Counted from the stretch's first letter, positions 22,100-35,425 are shown. The stretch: DNA of 64,000 bases from Megascapheus bottae (GCA_024803745.1 JANJXV010000010.1:31641525-31705524); one strand, 5' to 3'. The notes: generated by a model from the sequence alone, not told the origin. Numbers and translations: made by a program.

Positions 22100-23585
22100 G
22101 TCTATAACTTCAGAGACCCGATTAAAGTTTCATTTATTTCCCTCTTTCCCTTCTGACCACTTTTTTGGGGGCTCATTTCCATTTGACCTAATTTTTCATC
22201 TTAGTCACCAACAATCCTCTATTATGTTTACACTGATTTACAGTTTGATGCAGGAGAGCAAAGCTGACTTTGCTTCTCTGTAACCAAACTGGACCTGTGT
22301 GGGGAACAAGTAAGTGAGTGGAAATCCAAAATCTGGTGATTCCCTGTGCCTGTGGAATTGGTTAAAAATACGTGGGAAACAATGGCTTATATGGTGCAAC
22401 TTGCTTTGATCATTCCCCCATCCTCCCTGGAAAGCTTCTGAACATGTCTCTTTCTCTAGTACCAATCTAATGTTAGCAAATTCTGGGATCATGGCAATGG
22501 GCAAAATCCCCCCTTAAATCCTTAACTTCAAAACTTTAGGTTCAGGGTGTATCCAGAGCTTATACAGAAGGAAAGCTGGCTGGATCTTGGGCTCAGACAC
22601 TGAGAGTAGCATTTGTGTGCTTTTGGTTAAGCTCTCTTCCTTTTGTATGAAATTTCTTACCATTCAGCTGTAACTCAAAGCAGGTGAGGATAAAAAATAA
22701 GGGGCACTCTGACCATTCTCTCCAAGTTTACCAAATTTAAAGCCAGTAGGCCTCCATGAAGACAAGCTTGCCCTTGATTCATGTAAACATTCAGGAGTTA
22801 TAACTCAAAGTTTTGGTCAAAAATTTTTTAAATTCCTCATGAAGATTTCTCTGGCTTCTTTAAGCAAATAGGAGCTTACTCCACTTTCCCTTGCTACTCT
22901 CTCTGTCCTTTGATAGGAGTTATTTATCTTGTATGGTAGTCATACTCTCATGTGTCCTGGAACTATGTATAGATTCTATTCTATGGAAGGAATACATCTC
23001 ACACAGTTTTTGATACTTAGTCAAGTTCCTAGGATCTTGTAAATTACTTGGAACATATGAGTATATAATACCTCAGAACCTTAGGAGATATTTAGATAAT
23101 ATCTCATGACTCATTGTTTGAGTTTTCATAAAGTCAAACAAAAGAAAAAATCTTCTGTCTGAGGTTGCAACAAAATGGTAGACAGGAATTACTCATATAT
23201 ATATGTATCTTATTATTAATTTCATGGAATGACATGATAAATGTTTCTTAAAGTTTTAAAAATCTAAAGAAATTGGAAATATTTACTAATTATAATGAGT
23301 ACTTGATTTAAAATTATGCATAGGATATCAAAGAACCATAGGTTTTGTCAAATAATAGTTGTTCTATTCATTTTTCTATTACCCTTAAATATTTATTTAG
23401 GTTATTTATCTTTTTATGTTTGTGCATTTTGAGAATCAATTGACTAGACAGTAGTTACATGGACTGTATTATATAAAATTTGATACAAGACCTATTTTAG
23501 TTATAAAATAACCTTCCTTGTGAGCTTATCTGTGCTGATTCCATCATTAGTGAACTTGTATTGCATGTTTAAAATAGTCTAAGAA
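22100..23585. other. Unannotated stretch, no gene seen
   Basis: No gene or recognised repeat. An 88-codon minus-strand frame at 22238-22504 has no recognisable domain. Confidence 0.45.
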
Positions 23586-23589
23586 CTAT

Positions 23590-23830
23590 CTTCCAGACAC
23601 AATGCTGGATACTGAGAAAATAAATAACATATTGTCATATAAAAAAGATAGACGACCCTTGTTCTCCAGTTATTCAGTCTAATGGAGGAGTCAGACATAA
23701 AAACAGAAACGATTTTAATGAATGCAAAATACTATAATGGAGACATGTACTTAATATTGTGGAAGTACAGAGAAGGGAATAATAACCTGCATGGGGGAGA
23801 GGGAACATTGTCTTCTAAATAACCTTTTAG
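23590..23830 (+). repeat. Ancient interspersed repeat, same type as at 15440
   Basis: 'cagacacaatgctggatact', 'tgttctccagttattcagtc', 'taatggaggagtcagacata' and 'actataatggagacatgtac' show the same ordered motifs as 15440-15690. The family is not assigned. Confidence 0.35.
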
Positions 23831-23996
23831 ATACATAGTAGTTAGAAGCTAAGAAGGAAAAAACTATCAAGAATTCACTCAGAGTAACTGAAAATATTTG
23901 TTCTGCTAAGAGAACAATAGAGGCAAGAAATCCTGTAAAAGTGAAGAAAATATCTCAAGATGATAAAGCAATTTAATATATTCTTAATCTCTAAGG

Positions 23997-24160
23997 TCAT
24001 TTTTAAATTGCATTTTTATTGTCGGGATATTGTATAGAGGGGTCACAATTACTTACATTCATCAGGTAATGGGTATATTACTTCTCAAACATTGATATCC
24101 CTTCTCATGTTTTTGTCCCCTTTTCCTTCCCCCAACTCTCAGTCCATGTGTTTTTGAATT
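23997..24160 (-). mobile_element. L1 3' end (type B 3' UTR), antisense
   Basis: 'tttttattgtcgggatattg', 'ttacattcatcaggtaatgg' and 'aaacattgatatcccttctc' are antisense to the L1 3' UTR type at 62650-62775. It is 5'-truncated at about 160 bp. No clear target-site duplication was found. Confidence 0.8.
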
Positions 24161-25157
24161 ATGGGGAATTGATTTTAAAATACATGATAGATATAACAGC
24201 ATTTAGTGATTAAATTAAGGTAAATGCTGATCGCTTTTGTGTTTTGCTTCCCATTCCAGATCAATGGGAATTAATATTATGCATATTTAATTTTTCCCTC
24301 TTTGCTGAAGAGTATTATGCACGTAAATTATAAATCTGAAGTTCTGCTATCTTATAATGTATTCTTGTTTGTAAGTAGGCCTGTTATAGGTGTAATTAGT
24401 TAAGATTAGGTCTTACTAGAGTAGAATAGCTACTAGTCCAATATTACTCATGCTCTTATCTAAAAATATGGACCTTTAGACACAGGCTTATGTATAGGGA
24501 CGTGAAGATGAATGCAGAGACTAGAGCGATACTTCTATGAGACAAGGTTTGACAAAGACTGTCAATAAAGTATAGATATGTGTCGAACAGATTCTTCCTT
24601 AAAACTTTTAGAAGGCACCAATAGTGCCAATATCCTACTTTGGATGTTTATAGCTCCCAGAGATGTTAATTGATACATTTCTATTGTTTAAGCCATACAG
24701 TTACTGCTTCTTGGTACAGAAGTTTTGGGAAACTGCTGTAGATCACATTTTTCTTGAGGGTATGATGAAGGACTATGGAGATTTTAACTATATTCTATGT
24801 TAATACTTGAACATTAATTCCATTCAGTAAAAGCATACCTAAGGGTGTTGAAAGATTATTTTTAAGTATCTCTATGCAGCAACTCTGTACCAGCATTCAC
24901 ATATATAATATATACTTTTGTTCAGCCTAACGAGAACATGCTTATTTCTGGATAGAAATAAAATATAATTTGCATATCTCTATGTGCTAGATTCCTAGAA
25001 AGCTATTTGTTGTGGGTGATTATTATTCTCTGGAAACTTAAATCTATAAAGACTTCACGCTCTTAATTGGCTTTTAGAAGTGAATTTTAAAAAATTCTCT
25101 TTGTAAGTATAATAATGACCATCATTTCCAACAAACTTGGAGGATACAAAACAATAA
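24161..25157. other. Unannotated stretch, no gene seen
   Basis: AT-rich, no gene or recognised repeat. Confidence 0.4.
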
Positions 25158-25405
25158 GCAATCCTGGGCGCAGTGGCTTGCATCTGTAATTCTCGCTACT
25201 CAGGAGGCTGAGATCTGAGGATCAGGGTGCAAAGCCAGTCTGGGCACGAAAGTCTTTGAGACGCTTATCTCCAATTAACAACTAAAAAACCAGAAGTGGC
25301 ACTGTGGCTCAAGGGGTAGGGTAGTAGCCTTGAGCTGAAAAGCTCAGGGACAGTACCCAAGCCCAGAATTCAAGCCCCATGGCTGACCAAAAAAACAAAC
25401 AACAA
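25158..25405 (+). repeat. B1-Geo dimeric SINE
   Basis: 'cctgggcgcagtggcttgca', 'gctactcaggaggctgagat', linker 'cttatctccaattaacaact', right half 'agtggcactgtggctcaagg' to 'aattcaagccccatggctga', then an A-rich tail with C interruptions. Well preserved. Confidence 0.9.
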
Positions 25406-28400
25406 CAAAAACAGAAGATGCTGAACTGGATCACTAGAGATCTGGCATTTAACTTCAGCTTTAGTCCTAAGAAATTATAGCCTTGGGGGAAGTGCTTAAC
25501 ATTTTACTAGCTATCAGCTTAAAAACAGAATGCATTTTAACAATAGCCAAGGTGTATTGTTTGTGAAAGTTGCAAATATCCATGCTGTAAGATGAAAAAG
25601 AGGACAGCAGACAGCTTACAGAATACCACTACCAGTCAACATTATCAGGAAGAGAAATGACTACAAGAAAACTATACCTGCTTTTTTCCAGTTTAACAAA
25701 GGCATCCTTTATCATTTCATCTTTCTTAGCATAGAAAGGCAATCTTAAAACATGAGTTAACAGAAACAAATGATTCAGAGCTAATGTTTTGCTGTCTTTA
25801 AAGTTACTGTGGTATCAAATGATTTTACAGCCCTCTTGAGCCAGAAAAATCACTTGGAAGCAAAGTGCAACTACCTGAGCAAGTCTACTACATATAGTGG
25901 CAAATGTTCTTAGAAAGTTAGAGAAACCTTTATGTTGCTATCAGTACCCAGAGACAGATGATAATGTCTGTATGCCCTGCTAAAACTGTCAGCAGTAATA
26001 TGTGGGGGAAAGCCTAAACCAGAAGTTTTAAGGAATTATGAGGTTCTAAAACAGCAGAAGACTCTGTGGCAATGGCTTGCATTAACAAATCAGATTCCTC
26101 TCCTAGTCATAAAACACTAACTGTAAGGAGCTAAAAGAAAAATCCATGCATAGTACAAAGGGAGGGTTCATCAGAGAAAAGGGACTTCGTGAGTACTGGT
26201 AAATGCCAAACAAAATGTCTTGGACTGGCATTCCCTGAGGCAAAATCAGACAAAATCATGACAGAGTCATGGGAAGAGCCAGAGTGGGCCAGCTCATCTC
26301 ATGCAAATAGCATGGTGTCTAGACATTCAGGCTGTTGTGAAGATTAGCTGACATACTAAATAAAGGTGATGCACTTTGACAGAACACACAGTGGATGTCA
26401 GCTCTTACTGTTGCCACTACTATTGGACAAGGGATTTATTGTCAAATAAGATTAAGACCATTTTCACCTGAGAATTTATGTAAACCCAGAATGTGTTATA
26501 GAACATTGAGAAATGTATTCAGATTTGTTATTTAGGTACAGATCACCATGTTTCAATTTCTGTTGACTTATCCATTTTGCTATTGATTTGTACATCATAG
26601 GCTACTTTGAACTCAAAGAAGACAGCAGAGAGATGGGAATTCTCAAGGAGTATGCTTTAGCTGTGTGAACAGTACAGTGGTTGTATGGTGAGGAAGGAGA
26701 ACCATGTGGATGCAGAGAGGATGGTCAGGTATTATTTCCTAGAAATGATATTTTAACTAAACTGTGAGGCAATGACTGTTTTTTTTACTAAAGTTGGAAA
26801 ACAGAAGAAAATAACCAAACACTTTGGACCCCTTAATGTCATTGACAAGGGGCCAAAAGTGTTTTTAATGATTACCTCTATTTCTCCTTCTATTGGTACA
26901 GTAGTTGCTTAGAGAACTTTTATGTGTCATAATCTTTACATTACTATTTGCTTTTTCAAAGAAGATACTACATTTCATAATCACTGCATTTACTTGTAAA
27001 TGATACTTCTTTTTATCATGTTTATCAATATTCTTATTTCAAATAATTTGAAGTTAAAACTTCAAAATAGATATTTAAAAATAACGCTTGAATCTACTTT
27101 TACTTATTTTCTAGTCATTTTTATGTAGAGTGTGTTATAATATACAAAGTCCTATGTCTACAGTTGAGCACTGTTGACCAATGATAGCTCTGTCTAGGCT
27201 AGAGCCTAAGGTAGAGCTACACCAAGGCATTCATGTATAACTGGGTTTTCTTATGCACAGTTAGGCATAGCATAAAGATGACTACACATGCATCTACTAA
27301 CAAAGGGAAAGAAAAAGGAAAGGGGCCAGGAAACAATCACTATGTTTAGATGTAATGCCAATGAGAGACAATAGGTGATGTATCGTGAGATTCTAAGACT
27401 ATTTTTCCCAACATATCCATTTGAAGGATAAACTAAACTGGAACAAGGCAATAGTTACTGAGAATAGGGAAGAGTTTAGAAGAAAAAAGTTCCTATAGTA
27501 TTTTTGTCATAAATTGGTCAAAGCTTATTTTAACACGGGTCCTCTGTAAACATCTCTCAACTCTTCATTCATTTGTGACAGACAGACATTTTAGGAGCCA
27601 CTAGGGAGTATTCAGTGAAAGCATAAAGTCGTGGAAATGGTGTTAGTGTTCAAGTCAGATATTTTGTTTGGTAACCTCTCCCATTAAAAACAATCAACAA
27701 CAGATTCAATATTTCCAAAGAAGACAATCCCACTCCACCCTAGTTCTGCAAAAGCAAAGCACATTGTTCTCCTTTTTATTGAGTTATAACCCTCAAAAGT
27801 CATTTATTTAATTAAAACAGTCTCTCCAATATTTGTAACTCAAACTTTTGAGTTAAAAATATATGAACAAACCAAGTTTCATTTGTTAAAAACCAAGACC
27901 ACTTGGGATATAACAGAGATGCAAAGAATGAGTATATTGGACAGTTCGTTCCTTTTGACCACACTCCACTCATTCAATGAAAAAAAAAAAACTTGCTATT
28001 GTTTTTAAAAATCTCTTTTAAGCTGCAAATTTATATGGCCAAGCCATAGCCTAGAGCACAATTTTACAGCTGAATAACAAACCTCTTAAAACTCAGATTT
28101 AAAATGGAAATGTTGGCCGAGAGTTAATTACAGTGGGCTCCAGAAGGGTATAATTTTTAAAATCAATTTGGAGTTTGAGGAGAATACCATCCTGACATGT
28201 CCATATTTATCCCAAACCTCAGACTCCCTTTATTTAATTTCGTTGTACTATAAGGCAAAGGCCAGTGAGTAGTTGTTTTTTTTTTTTTATACCTTAGCTT
28301 GTCAGAAAAAAAAAAAAAACTTTCAAAAGTGTATCAATAACAAGAGTTTTAAATCAGGCTTCCCCCTTAGGCTTAAGGGGGAAAAGAACTCACACTTGCT

Positions 28401-28740
28401 TGCAGAGGAGAAAGCACAAATATACTCAATAAAAACAAAACAAAAAGAAAAATTAAGTGTTAACAACTATTTGTAGACTTCTTTAAGGACTTTAAAGATA
28501 GGGTTTGCTCTTGGTAGGAGGTCTGTTCCCTAAAAACAAACTTGGTAAAATATCAACAACTGTAGCTTTTAGCCTGGGACCTAAGAAACTGGGGAGACAA
28601 TTCACAAATCTTTTGCCCCAAAACAGTGCTTCTCAAATAAAGGGCTTACCTAGGGGAATTTAAATTTTTTCTCTTTCTGAATTCTGACTGTTGGACTTAA
28701 TTAGCTTGGGTACAGCCTGGATGTCAGGAGATTTTTTTTT
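25406..28740. other. Long repeat-poor stretch, no gene seen
   Basis: About 3.3 kb with no recognised young transposon and no exon-like open frame. The segment at about 27700-28260 is low in repeats, with AT-rich blocks such as 'gcaaatttatatggccaagc' and 'gagttaattacagtgggctc'. It could be conserved non-coding DNA, but that cannot be judged from one sequence. Confidence 0.4.
28274..28319. repeat. Poly-T / poly-A inverted repeat
   Basis: A T run of about 14-15 is followed by 'ataccttagcttgtcag' and an A run of about 14. The two arms can pair with a loop of about 17 nt. Confidence 0.85.
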
Positions 28741-28744
28741 GTTG

Positions 28745-28950
28745 TTTCCTAGTGGATTCTGATGGGCAGCCAAGACTCTGACCTAGTGCTCTCTGCCCTA
28801 CTTTAAGTGGGGACCACAGACCAGTGGTGTCAGCACCACCTGGTAGCTTATTAGAAAGATAGTCAGGCCCAGGCCTGCTGAAGCAGAATCTGTATTTTAA
28901 CAAGATCTTCAGGGGGTATGCATGCATATTAAATCTTGAGAAACTTTGCC
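28745..28950 (+). repeat. MER5-like end next to MER20-like hAT element
   Basis: At 28748-28780 'ggattctgatgggcagccaa' resembles the 3' part of MER5-type hAT non-autonomous elements. At 28795-28945 'gtggggaccacagaccagtg', 'cagcaccacctggtagctta' and 'agaatctgtattttaacaag' follow the MER20 consensus order in plus orientation. Both are fossil DNA transposons without coding capacity. Confidence 0.65.
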
Positions 28951-29748
28951 CTTTATTACATCCGTACCAAAGAATCTTTCTGGCGGTCTCACAAGAGTTC
29001 CAAAATACTGGAAATATGCTTTGTCTTATATTCCATAAAATAAAAATAGACAGAGTGGTCCTGTGTCTGATTAGGCATTGTAAAAGAACAACAGCCTAGG
29101 ACTAATGAGACTGCTCTCTGCAAAGCTCTCTGGGCTCCATTCTGGAGTGGGTTCAGAGTCAGGGCGTGGGATGATTGTGGGAATGCAGGTAGGGAGAGAG
29201 AAACAATGGTGACATGAGTTATGATTCACTTATCTTCATGTACTAGACATCAAATGTTTTTAAAAATCATCTTTCTTTGGGCACAACTCAGAATATCTTT
29301 CCCTTTTTGGCATTTACTGAGTATTAAGACAAAAAGATCTAGAGGTATTATTTGGTTTTGGGTTAAGGCAAAATTGTCCGTCTTTATCCCAAACATGCTA
29401 GACGATTTCCATTACAGCATTTTCACTAGGTTTTAAATCTTCCCTGAATGTCTTTCTCTAAAGATTTTTGCATGGCCAACTCTTTCTGAGTACACAGATT
29501 AAAACTTGCCGCTTCCACACCAAACCTTGTCTTCCCAACCTAAACATATCACTGCATATTGTAACATCATCCTTAATTTAATTACCTTCATGTAACAGTT
29601 ACTACATGTGTGATTTCTGTATTTGTTAGTTTATCATCAACAAATCAATTATTAATAAATGAATATTAATAAAGACCATTTTGTTTCCTATGGAAATATG
29701 CATGTATATATATAAATATACTTTTTTAAAACAGGAGCATACTATAAA
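28951..29748. other. Unannotated stretch, no gene seen
   Basis: No gene or recognised repeat; a 71-codon frame at 29221-29436 has no identifiable domain. Confidence 0.4.
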
Positions 29749-29763
29749 AATAGTTTCATACTT

Positions 29764-29948
29764 TTTGTTATGCCAGTCCCGGGCTTGAGTTCAGGGCCTG
29801 AGCACTGTCCTTGGACTTTCTCAAGGCTAGAGCTCTACCATTTGAGCCAATTCCAGCTTTTTCCTGTGTATGTGGTACCTAGGAATCAAACCCAGGTCTT
29901 TGTGCATGCTAGGCAAGCACTCTACCACTAGGCCAAACTCCCAGCCCC
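29764..29948 (-). repeat. IDL-Geo SINE, antisense
   Basis: It runs from 'tgccagtcccgggcttgagt' to 'accactaggccaaactccca'. A perfect 13-bp duplication, 'tagtttcatactt', lies at 29751-29763 and 29949-29961. The poly-T run is very short, suggesting tail loss. About 14 bases are missing at the 'gagccaattccagc' position compared with other copies. Confidence 0.92.
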
Positions 29949-30407
29949 TAGTTTCATACTTGAATTTTTATTTTAAAATTATATGTGATTAACATATTTC
30001 CATGCTAGCATATAGAGCTCTACTACCCTTTACTAGCCACTGGCTACATAAATTATATGGATTCATTAATTATGAGTTACATAAATCTTTAACCATGCAT
30101 CCATACACTAAGATGCCATCGAGTTTATCTAAACAGACATCACCTACCAACATGAAAATTGCTGTAAATTTAAATAAGATATGAAGCAAAATAGCACAGG
30201 GACGTAACAGAACTGATGAGTAGTGAAAGATCCATCAGTATTTACTATTAAGCAAGCTGCATTCTCTCAGTTTTGTAATTAGTGGATAACTGGGTTAATT
30301 CCAATTTTTGCAACAAACAAGACAAGAATACATCCAGTATACCCTCATGTGAGAATTTCTATAGAATTCTAGCAAGGGTAGGACTTCTAGTTATGTCTAT
30401 TTGTTTT

Positions 30408-30635
30408 AATGGTACTGAGGTTTGAACTCAGGGCCTCATGCTCACTTTTGCTCTTACTTGTCTGGTGCTCTACTATTTGAATCATGCTTCAGCTCTGATT
30501 TTTATTAGTTAATTTGGTGATGCCATTAGTTATTTTGTCCGATGAACATTACTACTCTTTTTAAACTCTGAGCCTCTGGATCTTATCCTCTTGAGTAGCT
30601 AGAATTACAGTGCCATCAGTGTTTGGAGTAGATAT
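30408..30635 (-). repeat. B1-Geo dimeric SINE, antisense, old
   Basis: 'actgaggtttgaactcaggg', 'ggtgctctactatttgaatc' (right half), then 'cttgagtagctagaattaca' (antisense B1-like half). Diverged. Confidence 0.65.
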
Positions 30636-30859
30636 GTTCATTAAGTTTTGCTATCATGGACAAGTTTATTTTTTCAGAAAGACTTTTCCAGTGAGCACTT
30701 TCACTAGCAGAGGGTGTTGCTTGCTAGCAGCCTTTCTAGAATAGATTTTAATAGCCTTTTGAATAGTGTACAGCAGTCTTCTTTTCTGTTCCAATACCTC
30801 CCATGAATGTTTGAAACCACATTCTGAAGCTATGTATTCTGATTATCCAGTACAGACCT

Positions 30860-31140
30860 CCCTGCATTAAAGTTTAATTTATAAATTAAGCACATTAAGA
30901 GATTAACAATGAGACCAATGGTAACTGAATACAGTACAGTTTTGACTATCTACTACAATAAAAGTTGTGTGAATGATTTCTTTTTCCAAGTATCTAATTG
31001 TACCATACTCACCTTTCTTGTCATGGTGTGAGATGATGTGGTACCCACAGGATGAAAGTGAATCATGTAGATATTACAGTATATTGTTAGGTTACTACTG
31101 AGTTTTTGAGGTTATATCCAGAGTATCATTGATCCATGAT
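30860..31140. repeat. Tigger-like (TcMar) DNA transposon fragment
   Basis: 'aagagattaacaatgagacc', 'acaataaaagttgtgtgaat', 'ctaattgtaccatactcacc' and 'tggtgtgagatgatgtggta' follow, in order, a Tigger/MER2-type consensus as I recall it. This is a non-coding fossil; the exact subfamily and orientation are uncertain. Confidence 0.45.
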
Positions 31141-33400
31141 GATGTCTGTGGAGTGGGTATGAATGAAATCATAGGAAGTGTAAGTGTGGTAAGAGGAGAT
31201 AGATTACTATATGGAGCACTATGAGAGGGAGAACAGTCCTTTGGAAAAGTACTATAGTTTTCTAAGAACACAGTAAGGGTTGATAATTTGTAGGAAAGTC
31301 TTAGGTCCCAGAAAAGCTGCAGTATTAATGAATTATGGTATATTACTCTGACAGTCAGCAAAGAGTAAAGGTTCCTGAGTACAAAGCCAGAAGAAACCAG
31401 TACCAGCTTCTGGGTCTTCCTGCTCCATAGTCACATGGAAACATGCAGAATTCTCCCACCACTGCTGTTTGAAAACATGAAAGCTAACCAAAAAAGGCTC
31501 AGTGTCCAGGGTTGTTGCGGGGGGAGAGGAAATTCATATAAGCAGGTAAAACCACCTGAGTGCTCTCGGTTATTCAGATTCTTCCTCCATCAAAGATGAA
31601 AAAAATCCAGACCTAACTATAATTTACTTTGTCAGGATAAATTGTACAGCATGGCCATAGGCCTCAGGCATTTGAAAACACCCTTATCAAGAAGAGTGTT
31701 ACAAGTGCTCAGCAATTATTTCCCAGTTGTTGAGCAAGGACCAGTCGGGCACTTCTTTGAATATGCAGGGTTTGAATAACCCAGGCCCACTAAGTTAACA
31801 CGTTGCTTACCAGAGAAGAGATGGATAGCAGAAACAAAGACAGGGAGGTGAGAAAGCCTAAAGCATAATCAGAAAGAAGAATGTGAACCAGTATGTCAAA
31901 TGAGATGGGACATTAGGTGGAAAAGTGAATAGGCTCATGATGAATCTTGAAAGCAGGAAAACACAAGTTTGGGGAAGATGGTCAGAGTGTGCAGTGGGAG
32001 GAACTTGGAGCCTGGGAATCTGATAACAAGGCAGGGGACATCAGGTTCTGAAAGTATGATAGCAAGAAAATGGAAATACTTGTTGGCAATATGACCTTAG
32101 ATACTGCTGAAAAATAGATGGACACAGGTGAGGTAAAGAAAGGTGCAAGCTTGAATGGTTTAGGTCAAAAGACCCTGTTGCCAGAAGAAGAGATGTTAGG
32201 ACAGCCCCTAGATATATTCAGATATTAAATAAATTCATATATTCAACAACTATTAAGACATAATGCCAAATTTTCTTCAAAATGTGGTGGTCAATGAAGC
32301 ATATATACTCTGAGGTACCGGCCAAAAACAATATTGCTCCCGTCAGGATTTACTGAATTCTAGCAGTGTAAATCTCTTTTAAAAGTTTTTCTTGGTAGTC
32401 TGAGACATTTGAATTCAGAACATCAAACTTGTTATCAAGGTACTGTTAAGACTTGAGAGCCATGACTCTAGCCCTAAGCCTGACCTTCTAAATAGCTCCA
32501 TAGGTATTATCATCACTAAAGTTTGAGTTTCTCTTGTTCTCTAAGGGGCTTTGAAAATCATATGTATACTGAGAATATGTCAAGTTGTGAAAATAAGAGG
32601 AAAAAATCAGTATGGTAGGAGTTTCTCCTGTATGAGTGTTTCACATGGGTGATAGTGAAAATATGATTGCATTTTTAGGGAGGAGAAAAATGGTACATGG
32701 ACCCTAATGTTATGAAAAGGTGAGTGAATACGTCACACATGAGAAATATTCAAATGGACAGTTCAGGTGTCCCATTTATGATTATGAAAGGCTGGACATT
32801 TCTGTCTAGCACAATCTATACATGCTACTAAAAATGTATATGGTATTAATTTTTGGAAATAAACCCATTAAAGAGTTGCCATTATATAAAAGAGAGACTC
32901 TTGTTTAAATTTGAATAACCCTTTAAAATTTAAAATATTTGTGAAAAACATTTTCAGAAATTAAGTTTTAGAATAAGCAGACATTACAATAGACAGCTCA
33001 GGGCTCAGGATGTAAGACTAATTAAATAAACATCTGAGTAATCTTTTCCTTTCTTTCATCCTCTTCATTTAGCTCTCTTCCATTCCCTTTTTGCTTTCTT
33101 TCCTCTCTCAATAACTCCTTTCCATTCCTGGGTAATGGTGCAGAAGACAGCATGTTCCAGAATATTCAGGCTGCTTTATTTAATATATTTTTAATGGTTT
33201 CTTTCATTAAGTTTTAACATTCTTCTGAAAATATAGCAAATACTATGATACATGCTACCTCCATTAAGTGTATTAAAAGAACATTCAATCAGGAAATTAG
33301 TTAACTATTCTCTAAATAAATTATATTTGAGATGCTGCATATAAAATATAATTCTGTGAGAAAATCAAATTATATATAATATTTTAATGTTCTGTTAGAC
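31141..33400. other. Unannotated stretch, no gene seen
   Basis: About 2.3 kb without a recognised gene or transposon. The 88-codon minus-strand frame at 31095-31361 overlaps the Tigger-like remnant and has no known domain. Confidence 0.4.
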
Positions 33401-33404
33401 GAAG

Positions 33405-33825
33405 TTGATTTGTGTGAAAAAAGCATAAGCTTTAGAGCCAGACAGATCTCAGTTTGATTTATGGCTCCAGATTCAGGGAAGTTATTTAGGCTTGCTGAAT
33501 CCATTATTAGATTCTCATCCATTATCATTGTTTCTAAATGGAGCACTATAGGCATTTGAAGCACGATAATTCTTAGTCGTGTGAGGCAGTTCTCAGCATT
33601 GCAAGACAGTTCCTATGGCTGCACTACCCTGCCATGAATGAATATAGCAGCATGCTCATCTTCACTATCCTCACAAATTCCCCTACAAATTTGCAAGTGA
33701 CCCACAGCAAGGTAGTGACTCTCATAATTAAGAACAAGAGCATTAAGTGGATTATAATAATACCTCTTCTAGTGGGGAAGTCAAATGAGAGCATTTTCCT
33801 AGCACTTTTGAGTAAACGAAGAGGT
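33405..33825 (+). repeat. MIR-like fragments
   Basis: At 33420-33490 'agcataagctttagagccag', 'acagatctcagtttgattta' match the MIR 5' part (ggactctggagccagactgc, gggttcgaatccc). At 33745-33820 'gtggattataataatacctc' and 'gtcaaatgagagcattttcc' match the MIR 3' part. The intervening sequence is unexplained. Confidence 0.5.
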
Positions 33826-33829
33826 CGTT

Positions 33830-34045
33830 AAGAGAATGAGTTGAGGTCAGTCAGACCTGGGCTCTGTCCCAGCTCTGTCAATAGTTGTCTGTCTGTAGCA
33901 AATTGCTTAATCTAAGCCTGAGCCTCTCACGTATAAAATTTCAATAGCAGCAGTACTGACTCAGAGGATTATTCTAGGAATCTACACAGTCACGTGTGCC
34001 AAGTCCTAAGCATCTATCCTGTGTAGAGTGAGCACTCAGGGAAGC
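33830..34045 (+). repeat. MIR SINE, nearly full length
   Basis: 'gtcagacctgggctctgtcc', 'gcaaattgcttaatctaagc', 'ctgagcctctcacgtataaa', 'tcaatagcagcagtactgac' and 'gtgagcactcagggaagcc' follow the MIR consensus from the core to near the 3' end. Confidence 0.65.
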
Positions 34046-35089
34046 CAGCCTTCCTTGCTGCCATGCCTGTTATTAAAGCCAGGTGCTTAGGACCAAAGAG
34101 AGGAGAGATGGCAAGGAGATGGGGGAGACCTTGTTCAAGAAGTTTGTAGCAAAGCTAGGAAAGGGAGAAATAGAATCTGGAAAAATAAAATAAATCTGCT
34201 CCTCATAGCAGATTGTTATTGAAGATGGGGAGGGCAGACAATGGGAAAGGAAACTAAAGCTGATATCCATCCAAGAGGATGGAAAACATACCTGTTAAGA
34301 TGAGATGGGAAAGTCAGCAGGCCAAGGCACACCGAGGTAAAAAGAGCTTATTAATGTTTCACCCCAGCTTTCACAATCATGATTCTGTGTTTACATGTGT
34401 TAGTGATGTGGATTTTTACCATCTTCACACTTACTAATGTTTCACTCTAGGATAATGGCTACCAAGCCATAGAGCTACTTTAATGGTATCAAACACAAGA
34501 GAAAGTTATCTGGAATTGGACGTATGGTGAAAATAACTAAGACCATTTTTACTAGAAAGCCACAGCCCTGTCAGAGCCCTGATATTTTATAGCATTACAA
34601 GAATCAGTTTTTCTTATTTTCTGTCTTTTTATGGTTGCAGATATATTTCTTTTTTATTAGCACATTAGCTATGCAAACAGCAATTTTGTATTTCCAGCCA
34701 TATATACAATGTACTCCAATCAGATTTGTCATTCTATTTTCATTCATTCCACAATTCTAATCCTCATCTTTTCATGTTTTTTAAGCACATTTTCAGTGAC
34801 TTTTTAAAAACCCTCAGTTGACTTTTGTTTCTCTACCTATTGTAAAGGGCCCTAAAAGCTACCTCATTCCAGATTCACTCAACTCTGGGTTCAGTCTCTA
34901 ATATTACCCTACCATGCCAAAAGGTATCTTTCAACACCATTCTGTTCAAGATAACCCTCAAGGGAATTACAGAGATTCCATCTGTATTCATTGTGATAAT
35001 CTACAGATCCTAGAAAATAAAAGGTGTTGTTTGGCTTCTAGAGGGTGGGATTTTTATCACTCTGTTCTCTGTGTATCTGGCATTAAAGA
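34046..35089. other. Unannotated stretch, no gene seen
   Basis: No gene or recognised repeat; the stretch is moderately pyrimidine-rich at 34600-34900. Confidence 0.4.
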
Positions 35090-35285
35090 CTTCAATATGT
35101 GTCATCCCATTTAACTTTTCATGACCTCCTCACCAGGTAGGTGCTCCCACCATCTCTGTTCCACAGCTGCGAAGATTCGAGGTCACAAAGGTTAAGTATT
35201 TTGTGGAATCCACAGCATTCTACTTCAAAAGGTGATTATGAGCCCAGTTAGTCTGACTGTAGCTAACACATGCTCTAGCTTATCT
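35090..35285 (-). repeat. MIR-like SINE, antisense
   Basis: 'catcccatttaacttttcat', 'ccaggtaggtgctcccacca', 'tccacagctgcgaagattcg', 'aggtcacaaaggttaagtat' and 'agtctgactgtagctaacac' read in the antisense MIR order. Confidence 0.55.
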
Positions 35286-35377
35286 ACCATCATCTACTCT
35301 GCAGTACTCGCTGGAGGTGAATAATACATGATTGTACAGAATCCTATGAGGCCATGTGCTCAAGTGTACGTGCAGGC

Positions 35378-35423
<46 letters not shown>
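35378..35423. repeat. (TG)n microsatellite, about 45 bp
   Basis: A TG run preceded by the imperfect 'tgcaggcgtgcgtg'. Confidence 0.95.
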
Positions 35424-35425
<2 letters not shown>

